This document shows, in pieces, positions 1 to 12,000 of a stretch of DNA of 64,000 nt. The DNA is from Methanobrevibacter sp. YE315. Lineage in GTDB: Archaea > Methanobacteriota > Methanobacteria > Methanobacteriales > Methanobacteriaceae. The notes under the pieces are model-generated. The model saw only the letters and a program-made list of their open reading frames with translations, made no database searches and had not been told where the DNA came from. The translations under genes and the position numbers were made by a program. Numbering within the stretch: position 1 is the stretch's first letter; the number at the start of each line of letters is the position of its first letter. The stretch is from assembly GCF_001548675.1 (NCBI RefSeq), contig NZ_CP010834.1, positions 310,001 through 374,000 on the forward strand, written 5' to 3'.

Positions 1-1
1 G

Positions 2-3000
2 GACATGACCATTGTTGGAGACTACAAACCATATGGTGAAAATTCAACATTTACAATTAGAAACATACCTTCTGATATTTTAGGAAACAATGTAACTATA
101 AAAATCGATAATGTCAGTTATGTTGTTCCTATAAATGGCGGTGTTGCTACTTTGACATTGAACAATCTTTCAGCAGGCCAACACAGTGCGTCAGTAACAT
201 ATGATGGAGATGCAAATTACATTAATAAAACTAAAAAATTCTTCCCAGATATTCCTAAAGCAACTCCTACAGTTACATTAATACAAAATGGCACTGATGT
301 AATTGCTTTAGTCACAGGTAATGTGACTGGTAACGTAACATTCAGTGTAAATAATGTGGAATATACAGTTGATTTAACATCAGGAAGAAATGCAACATTG
401 ATTGGCAAATTAAGAATCGGAGAAAATTATGTGCTTGCCACATATAATGGTGATGAGAATTATACTCAAGCAAATGCAATGAATGTATTCAATGTTGACA
501 AATTAAATACTACAATCACAGTAACTCCAACAAACATTACATTCGGCGAAGATGAAATAATCAAAGTAAGTGTTGATCCGAGAGCTACTGGTTTCATTGC
601 GATAAATATCGATGGTAAAATATCTGTTGAATATATCAATGGAGAAGGTGTTGCCACATTCAACATTACCGGATTGGCCGCTAAAAAATATACTGATGTC
701 AGAGTGACATATTACCCAACTACCACTGACTTCAATGCAAATGTCACTACAACTTCATTTACAGTTAGTCCGACCACCGATTATAAATTACATGTAATAT
801 CTGATGATATAGAATACGGACAGAATGCTACCGTTAGGGTAATCGTGGATCCATCCGCAAACGGAAATGTGACAATCTATGTCGATGGAAAACCTGTAGG
901 AACTGTAAACATTACAAATGGTGAAGCGGTATTATCAAACATCAGCGGATTGGCTGGTGGCCAACATGTTGTAAACGTAACATATAATGGAGACTCAAAA
1001 TTCGCTCCTAAGGAAAACGGTACAAACTTCATGGTAAAACCAAACACTTCCTGGAAAGTTAACATAACTGAAGTGGACTACAGACCATACGGTGAAACTT
1101 CAACAATCAACATTACAAACATACCTTCCGATTTCACTGGTGAGAATTTAACCATAAAAATCGATGGCATTCCATATGTTGTTCCTATCGTTGATGGCAA
1201 AGCAACCTTAAGCTTAAACAATCTCTCTGCAGGTTCACACATGGCAACAGTTAATTATGGAGGTGACGCTAATTATAGTGCAATTTCACAAGTATTCCGT
1301 CCGAACATCCCTCAAGCAACTCCTACAGTCACATTGACCGAAGTCAATGGAGACGTGGTTGCCACTGTCAGCGGAAATACAACCGGAAATGTGACATTCT
1401 ATGTAAATGGTAAAGAATACACAATTAACCTCACTTCCGGAAGAAATGCAACATTAACCAAAGATCACTTAATCATTGGAAATAATAGTGTGGTAGCTAT
1501 TTACAACGGTGATAAGAATTACACATCCGCAAGAACAGTCGGTAACTTCACTGTTGATAAAATATCCACTGACTTAACTGTTGTTGCAACTCCAGAAACT
1601 GTATATGTAGGTCAAAATACAACAATTACAGTAACAATGGTAAATGTAACCAAAGGTAAAGTATTAATTGAAGTCAATAATTATAACTACACTGTTAATA
1701 TTAATAATGGTGTTGCAGTATTGAACCTTACCTTGCCTGTTGGAAACTACACAGTTAAAGCATATTACCCGGGTAATTCAACTCACAAAGTATCCAACAA
1801 AACAGGCAATGATTTCAAAGTCCTTGATAAGATAACTCCTGTAATTGAAATAACTGTTCCTAGTGATGTAAAAGTTGGTCAAACTGTTGAAATTCCTGTT
1901 TCATCCAACGGATATAACTTAACCGTTTGGATTAATGGTGTAAAACAAACAATTACTGACGGTAAAATCTTATACAATGTAACTGAAGTTGGAATTTACA
2001 CAATTTATGCAAATACAACTGAAAATGATACTCATTACAGCGTTGAAAGAACTGAAATATTTGAAGCTTTCAAAACCAATGCTACTTTAATCATATCTGA
2101 AATTGGAACTGTCTATGTTGGTGATGAAATCACAATTGAATTAACTACCAACATTACTGATGGTGAAATAACAATCAAAGTTGATGATACTGTAATTGGT
2201 GCTGACGGTAAATTCACTCCATTGCTTGAAGGCAAATACACAATTACTGTCGTATCCAAAGAAACCGGAAAATATTATGAAGGATTCAACTCAACAGTAT
2301 TCAACGTAATTAAACGTAACTCACAAATAAATGTAACCGCTACTGGTGCAGATGTTGGAAATAATGCTACAATCACTGTAAAAACTTATGATAATGCTAC
2401 TGGATATGTAACTGTAAATGTAAACGGTACAAACTACACAATCAAATTAAATAATGCTGGTGAAGGTTCACTTCAAATCCCTGGTCTTGGTAATGGAAAC
2501 TACAGTGTCAATGTTACCTACTTAGGTGATGATCAATATGAACCAAGCACAAACAGCACCTCATTTGAAATGACTAAAGTAAATACCACAATGGCTATTT
2601 CAGTCAGTGACATTACTTACGGTGAGTCTGCAAATATTACAGTAACAATTACTCCTGGAGCTACAGGATACATTACAATCAGAGTAAACAATACAAGAAA
2701 TATCACTTTACCTATTGTCGAGGGTAAAGTTAACTGGATTGTATCTGGCTTAGGAGCTAATAACTACACTGTTTGGGCTAACTACTCCGGTGACGGTAAA
2801 TATAACATTAATAACACTGATAAAGTTAACAATTCATTCGAAGTCAAAAAGGCAAATCCTGGCTTAATCTTTATAGTCGGCGGAACTGTTTATGAAAATG
2901 CTACTGTAGGAATCTACATTGATGATGAAATTCATGGAAAAGTGGTAAATGTCACTGTTGATGGAGTACTATATCCTAACGTTTCCGTTGATGAAGGATT

Positions 3001-6000
3001 CAAAACCCAAGTTCTCAATGAATACAAGCCTTACACAATCATTGTGGAATACGGCGGCAACGAAAACTTCACTGACGCTAGAGTTGAACAAGAGTTCACC
3101 CCTTCAAAGGTTAATACTTACGGAATTACAGTATATGGAATGAATATCACTGTTGGTGATGAGGAGATTATCACTGTTGAAGTTCCTGACCATGTTGATG
3201 ATGTGGTCATTTGGGTAAATGGAACTAAATTCAGAAATACTTCATTCTCAGGCAATAAAGCCACATTCAACATAACAGGCTTAAACCTTAAAGAAGGCAT
3301 TTACACTGTGACTGCTAGTGTAAATGATACAGAATTTAAACATATTAACTTCACTAGCATGTTCACTGTAAACAAAACATATCCTTCAATTAATATCACT
3401 ATAATTAACGAAACTAGCATCTATGTTAACGATACTGTTAAAGTGGTTGTGACTGTTCCTAGTGATGTGGCTGAAGATGTGACTATTGAGATTGACGGTA
3501 TGGAATTCACTAACAGTACTGTAAACGGTAATGCTACATTCTATGTACCTGGCATTACTTTCGGTAATAAGACTGTTGTTGCAACTTATCCTGGTGATGA
3601 TAAGTACAGATTCAATTCAACTACTGCTAAGTTTACTGTTAACAAACGTCAATCACAAGTTAATGTTACTGTTGATGCAGGTCTTGTTGGTGATGATGTT
3701 GTTATTAATGTGACTATTCCTGCTAACGCTGTTGGATATGTGGTTGTTAGTGTTGATGGAACTGATTACACTGTAAATACCACTAATGGTAATGGTTCAA
3801 TTTCTATTAAAGGATTAGGAAATACTACTCACACTGTTAATGTGACTTACATTGGTGATAATCAGTACTTGCCTAGTGAAAACAGCACTACATTCGGTAT
3901 TCCAAAAGACAATACTACTATCAGTATTGCTGTTGAAAGCATTGACTATGGTCAAAAAACTAATATTACTGTGATTGTTAAAGATGATGCTACAGGCTAC
4001 ATTACAATCAGAATTGATGGCATTAAAGAAATTACCTTGCCTGTTGTGAACGGTACTGTTAATTGGATTGTTGATGGTTTGGCTGCTGATAACTACACAG
4101 TCATTGCTAATTACTCTGGTGATGCTAAGTACAATAAGAATGAAACCACTAAACCATTTGAGGTTAGACAGATTTCACCTGGAATCGAGATTATTGATGT
4201 GATTTCAACTGCTGATAATAATGCAACCATTATTGTTAAAGTTGATCCGAGAGTATCTGAAAATGTCACTGTGACTGTCGATAATAAGGATTATAGCGCA
4301 AAACCTGTCAATGGAATTGCAATAATCACTACAGACATATTAGATTATGGCAATTACACTGTTAACGCTAGCTATGCTGGTGATAAGAACTTCACCAAAG
4401 GCTATGACATTTATAAATTCACTACTAATCAGACTGACGATTACTTAATCAATATTACTGCCAGCGATATCCATGTTGGCGATAATACTAATATTACCGT
4501 AAATGTTCCTAGTGATGCTACCGGCAAAGTCATCATTGAACTGAACGGTACTAACTACACTGCTACTATTGCTGGAGGCAAAGCCGTATTAAATAATGTA
4601 TCCACTCTTGAAGAGGGAGTTTACAATGTAACCGCTTACTTCGGTGATGATAAATATGCGAATAAGACTGTTGAAACCAGATTTGCAGTAAGCAAGGTTG
4701 ACACTCCTATCGCAATTACTGTAATCAACGATACCAGTATTCTTGTTAATGATACTGTTAAAGTGATTGTGACTGTTCCTGAAGATGCAACCAAGGATGT
4801 AACCATCGAAATCAATGGTATGAAATTCACTAACAGCACTGTCAATGGTAATGCAACATTCTACATACCTGAAATCACATTCGGCAATAAGACTGTTGTT
4901 GCTACATATCCTGGTGATGGCAAATACAGATTCAACTCAACTACCGCTAACTTCACTGTCAACAAACGCGAATTGGACGTTAAAGTCAATGTTACAGAAG
5001 TTATCAATGTTAGAGATGTCGCTCAAGTCAATGTAACTCTCCCAACCAATTCTACTGGACAAGTTCTTGTAAAAGTCGACGGTCAAAACTACACAATCAA
5101 CTTGACTCAAGGTAAAGGGTCAGTTGAAATTAAAGGATTGCTCAACGGAACTTACCCTGTAGAGGTAACTTACCTTGGAGATGACCAATACCTTCCAAGA
5201 AGCAACAATACTCAGGAAATTAAAGTCAACAAAGTTCCTTCAAGCATTAACGTGACAGTTGAAAACATTACCCTTGGCGATGTTGCGGCCGTAAACATTA
5301 CAGTAATTACTAATGCAACAGGTAATGTAACAGTCACTATCGGAGATGAATTCAATAAGACTGTTGGTGTAATCGATGGCGTAATCAGCGTCATTGTCCC
5401 TGGCTTGACTGTTGGAGATAAAACCGTAAATGTAACCTACAACGGTGATGACAGATTCCTGCCAAGCGGAAACTCAACCAACTTCACTGTCGGCAGAACA
5501 ACTACTGAAATCAGCCTTATTGTTCAAAACATTACCTATGGCGAAAATGAGACAATAATCGCATTCATAAACGCTACCGGCAATGTAACCATTAAGGTGG
5601 ATGGCGAAGTTAAAGGCACACCTGACATTGTCGATGGCAAAGTGATTTATGATATTGAAGGATTGAATGCAGGAAACTACACTGTCGAAGTAATATACAA
5701 CGGAGATGCCAATACTAATTCAACTTCCGCAAAAGCCAACTTCACAGTATTCAAAGCAGACGTCGAGCTTGAAATAAGCGTTCAAGACATTCCATATGGA
5801 GATGTTGAACATGTTATTGTCACTGTAAAAGCCAAAGGAAATGCAGAAGGCAACGTAACAATTACAGTTGCCGGAAATACAACAACCATTGTACTTGGCG
5901 ATGAACAAACTTGGGTGCTCAAAGCTCCAGCCAATTCTGAAGATTACACAGGCACAGCCAAATGGAACATCTATAACTTGGCCGTTGGCGAATATCCTGT

Positions 6001-9000
6001 AACCGCAACTTACAACGGTAATGAAAACTTCAATGCAATTACTAAAGATGCTTCATTCAGTGTTTATCAAACCAATACTACATTGGACGTCGATGTCCAT
6101 GATATTTTGGTATGGGATAAAGAATCAATCAATGTAACCCTTGCTAAGAATGCTACCGGAAATGTGATAATCAACATCAATGGAGTAAATCATACTGCAC
6201 CAATCACAGATGGTGTTGCACAATTGAACTTAACTAATTTAACTGTTGGACACAAAGTCGTTTGGGTATTCTATGATGGAGATAAGAATTACACTGCAAA
6301 CAGAACAATGGTTGAATTTGATGTTGGTCAAAGAACTCCTAAAGTAAATGTAACTGCCTTAAACGTCACCACTGCTCAAGAAGGCAAAATCACAATCAAC
6401 ATTCCTAAGAATGCAACAGGATATGTTGTCTTAGATGGAAACTTCACTGAACGCCCTATATATGTTGGTATAAATGAATTTACAGACGGAGTAGCTGAAA
6501 TTCCGGTCAATGGTTTAGCTGATGGAACCTATAGTGTAACCATTACATATTATGGTGATGCGCTTGACAACTACACAATTGGAGAAAACAAAACTACTTT
6601 CACAGTATCTAAAGTAAATACTACAATAGATATTACTGTTGAAAACATTAACTATGGTGAATCCGCTAATATCACTGGCACTGTTGAGGATGATGCTACT
6701 GGTTACATTACAATCAGAATCGATGGCATTAAAGATATTACCTTGCCTGTTGTGAACGGTACTGTAAATTGGATTGTTGATGGTTTGGCTGCAGATAACT
6801 ACACAGTTTATGCTAATTACTCTGGAGATGCTAAGTACAATAAGAATGAAACCAGCAAAGCATTTGAAGTTAGACAAATTTCACCTGGAGTCGAGATTAT
6901 CAGTGTGATTTCAACTGCTGATAATAATGCGACAATTATTGTTAAAGTTGATCCTAGAGTATCCGATAACATAACTGTAACTGTTGATAAGGATTACAGC
7001 GTAAAACCGGTCAACGGCATTGCTGTGGTCATTACTGATGTTTTAGATTATGGCAATTACACTGTTAATGCTAGTTATGCTGGTGATAAGAACTTCACAA
7101 AAGGTTATGACATTTATAAATTTACTACTAATCAGACTGATGATTACTTAATTAACATCACTGCTTCAGATATTAAAGTTGGTGATAATACTAATATTAC
7201 TGTAAATGTTCCATCTGATGCTACTGGTAAAGTCATCATTGAATTGAATGGAACTAATTACACTGCTACTATTGCTGGAGGCAAAGCTGTTTTAGATAAT
7301 ATCTCCATTCCTAAAGAGGGTGTTTACATTGTTACTGCTTACTTCGGTGATGATAAATATGCGAATAAGACTGTTGGAACCAGATTTGCTGTAAGTAAAG
7401 TTGATACTCCTATTGCAATTACTGTAATCAACGATACCAGCATCTATGTTGGAGATGCCGTTAAAGTCGTTGTTACAGTTCCTGAAGATGTAACTAAAGA
7501 TGTATCCATTGAAATTAATGGTATGAAATTCACTAACAGCACTGTAAATGGAAATGCAACATTCTATGTACCTGGCATTACTTATGGTAATAAGACTGTT
7601 GTTGCTACATATCCTGGTGATGATAAGTACAGATTCAACTCAACTACTGCTAATTTCACTGTAAACAAACGTGACTCCTATGATATAATCGTTAATGTTA
7701 CTGATGCCATCAATGTTGGAGATGTTGCTCAAGTCAATGTAACACTTCCTGAAAATGCAACCGGACAAGTGGTTGTAAAAGTTGACGGTCAAAACTACAC
7801 TATCAACTTAACTCAAGGTAAAGGATCTGTTGAAATTAAAGGATTGCTCAATGGAACCTATCCTGTAGAGGTAACTTACCTTGGTGATGACCAATACCTT
7901 TCAAAAAGCAACAATACTCAAGAAATTAAAGTCAACAAAATGCATTCAACAATAAGAGTTACTGTTGACAACATAACTGTTGGGGATGTTGCGGCCGTAA
8001 ACATTACTGTAATTACTACTGCTACAGGAAATGTGACTATCGTCATTGGCGATGAGTATAATAAGACTGTTGGAGTAACTGATGGCCTAATTAGTGTTAT
8101 TGTTCCGGGTCTGACTGCTGGTGATAAAACAGTTAACGTAACCTACAACGGCGATGACAGATTCCTGCCGAATGAAAACTCAACTACATTCACTGTCGGA
8201 AAAGCAACAGCTAAAATATATGTTGTTGCTCAAAACGTAACCTATGGCGAAAATGAGACAATTATTGCATTTATTGACGCTACCGGTAATGTGACTTTCA
8301 GAATAGATGGTGGAGATTATGGAACCGCCAATATTACAGATGGCAAAGCCGTATTCACATGTTCTTTGGAGGCTGGCAATCACACTGTTGAAGTGATATA
8401 CAATGGAGATAGCAATACCAATTCAACAAGTGCTGAAGCCAATTTCACTGTATTCAAAGCAGATCCGACAATCAGCGTTGAAGTTGAAGACATCGTATAC
8501 GGTGATGTTGAACACATTATTGTGCATGTGAATGCTGAGGGTACTGTGACCATTAAGATAAACGGCACTGGAATAACTGAGACAATTTCTTTAGAGAATG
8601 GTGAACGTGATATTGTCTTAAGAGCAACACAGTATGGAGATGAAGGACCTTTCAACTATGAGGGTAATGCTACTTTGAATGTCTACAATTTACCTGCCGG
8701 CAAATACTCTGTTGAAGTTACTTATAACGGCAACAATAACTTCAATAAGGCAACAGTAGAAGACAAATTCACTGTCTATAAAGCGAATACTACTATTAAT
8801 TTTGAAGTCATGCCTATCATTCCTGCCGGTGAAACCCAAGTCATTAACATTACACTGAGCAATACTACTGCAACAGGCAATGTTAGCATTTATATTGGTG
8901 GTGTTTGGCATACTGAAAACCTCACAAATGGTGCTGTTAACTTCACAACTCCTATATTAGGCAGTGGCCTTCAAGAATTTGTCATAGTTTATGGTGGTGA

Positions 9001-12000
9001 CAAGAACTTTACTAAGGCTTTGGCTTCAGGTTTATTTATGGTAGAGGAGGTTCCTAGTGCTTTAGATATATCCATTGATCTTGATGTCAAGACTTCCATT
9101 CCTGTCGGTGAAACTCAAGTGATTAACATTACAATGAGCAATACTTCTGCAACAGGTAATGTGACCATTAATCTTGATGGCAAAAACTATACCAGAAAAC
9201 TTATCAACGGTGTTGCTAACTTCACAACTCCTGTATTGCCTAGCGGCAACCATACTGTTGTTGTAATTTATGGCGGTGATGATTTCTTTACTCATAATTG
9301 GACTTCTGCAACATTTGAAGTAACTAAATTGACTCCTGAAATAGGATTAAATGTAACTTTGAATGGCGATACTGCAATCATAAATGTCACAGCACCTGAA
9401 AATGCAACAGAACCAATGTTTGTTGATGTGAATGGTGTAGGATACTATGTAAACCTTACTGGCGGTAAAGGTCAATTGAGACTCACTAATTTAACTGGCG
9501 GAGATTATAAGGTTGATGTCAGATATCCTGGAGATGACAACTACACAGAATCTGGCGTAAAATCCGACTCCTTCAAAATCAGCGGTCTTCCTTCAAACAT
9601 AACTGCTAAAGTCGATAACATTACCTATGGTGAGGTGGCAGTCATTGAAGTGACTGTTCCAGAGGATGCTACAGGCAATGTAACTGTTGAAATTGACGGT
9701 AAACCATATTATGCAAACGTATCCGGTGGAAAAGCTGTTGTAGTTGTTCCTGGCCTTGAAGCTGGCAATTACACAGTTGATGTAACCTATAATGGTGATG
9801 AGAAGTATGCACCAAACAGCACATCCACTAAGCTTGAAGTATCCAAACTTCAAACTGATGACCTTATTGTAATAGATCAAGGCAACGGCACTGTTGTCGT
9901 TGTTGTTCCTGACAATGCTACAGGAAATGTAACAATCAAAGTTGGAAATAATACTTACAATGCTACCGTTGAAAACGGTGTTGCTACAATTACATTGGAT
10001 AATGAGACTCCTGGAACTCATGACATTGAAGTAATCTATTCCGGTGATAAAAACCACACCGGCGCAAATACCACTTCAACTGCAACAATTCCTAAACTTG
10101 CAACTCCAATCGACGTCACTGTTGAGAACATCAAAGTCGGAGACAAAGAAAACATTATTGTAACAGTTCCTGACAATGCAACAGGTAATGTCACAATTGA
10201 AATTAATGGTGTAAAATACACTGAAGAGATTAAAGATGGCAAAGCAACATTCGAAATTGAAAACTTGACTGCAGGAAACAAAACAGTAGCTGTTGACTAT
10301 ATTTGCGATGATAACTACATAGGAAACCACACAACCGCTAACTTCACTGTATCCAAAGTAACTCCTGAAATCAAAATGAATGCAACTTTAGATGGCGATA
10401 CTCTAACTATAGATGTCGAAGTGCCTGAAGATGCAACAAAAACTGTACTTATTGATGTGGATGGTGTAGGATACTATGTAAATGTCACTGATGGTAAAGG
10501 ACAATTGAAACTCACTAATTTAACTGGCGGAAACCATGATATTGATGCTAGATATCCTGGAGACGATAAATACACTGAATCTGATGTTGTGTATGATTCT
10601 GTTGAAGTCAGAGGTCTTCCTTCAAATGTCACTGTTAAAGTTGATAACATTACTTATGGTGAGGTGGCAGTCGTTGAAGTGACTGTTCCGGAGGATGCTA
10701 CAGGTAATGTAACTGTTTTAATTGACGGTAAACCATATGATGCAAATGTATCCGGTGGAAAAGCTGTTGTAGTTGTTCCTGGCCTTGAAGCTGGCAATCA
10801 TACTGTTGATGTAACTTATAATGGTGATGATAAATATGCACCAAGCAACAGCTCTACTATTTTAGAGGTATCTAAAGCTCCAACTGATGAGCTTATTGTG
10901 ATTGATCAAGGTAACGGCACTGTTGTCGTTGTTGTTCCTGACAATGCTACAGGAAATGTAACAATCAAAGTTGGAAATAATACTTACAATGCTACCGTTG
11001 AAAACGGTGTTGCTACAATTACATTGGATAATGAGACTCCTGGAACTCATGACATTGAAGTGATTTACTCCGGTGACGAAAACCACACAGGTACAAATAC
11101 CACTTCAACTGCAACAATTCCTAAAGTTGAAACCCCAATGTCTATTGATGTGGATGACATAAAAGTTGGTGATACTGCAGTAATCACTGTTAATGTTCCT
11201 GAAAACGCTACAAGTAATGTAACCATTGAAATTGATGGTGTAAAATACACTGAAGAGATTAAAAACGGTAAAGCAGTATTTGAAATTGATAACTTGACTG
11301 CTGGAAATAAAACTATTGCTGTTGACTATCCTGGTGATGACACATATCTTGGAAACCACACAACCGCTAACTTCACTGTATCCAAAGTAACTCCTGAAAT
11401 CAAAGTTAATCCAACTTTAGATGGCGATACTCTAACTATTGATGTTGAAGTGCCTGAAGATGCAACAAAAACTGTACTTATTGATGTGGATGGTGTAGGA
11501 TACTATGTAAATGTCACTGATGGTAAAGGACGTTTAGTGCTCTTTAATTTAACTGGTGGAAGTCATGATGTTGAGGCCAGATATCCTGGTGATGACAAAT
11601 ACACGGAATCTGATGTAGTGTCCGATTCTGTTGATGTTAGTAATCTTCCTTCAGATGTATCTGTTAAAGTTGATAACATTACTTATGGTGATAATGCGGT
11701 TATTGAAGTGACTGTTCCAAGTGATGCTACAGGTAATGTAACAGTTACAATTGATGGCAAACCGTATGTGGCAAATGTGTCTGGCGGTAAGGCTATCGTA
11801 GTTGTTCCTGGCCTTGAAGCTGGCAATCATACTGTTGATGTGATTTATAGTGGCGATGATAAATATGCACCAAGCAACAGCTCTACTATTTTAGAGGTAT
11901 CTAAAGCTCCAACTGATGAGCTTATTGTGATTGATCAAGGTAACGGCACTGTTGTCGTTGTTGTTCCTGACAATGCTACAGGAAATGTAACAATCAAAGT

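Noticed and set aside
5-7. ATG at position 5 as the adhesin start
   Set aside because: The frame is open upstream to the window edge, and the homologous repeat 352 codons later shows this residue to be inside a repeat module.
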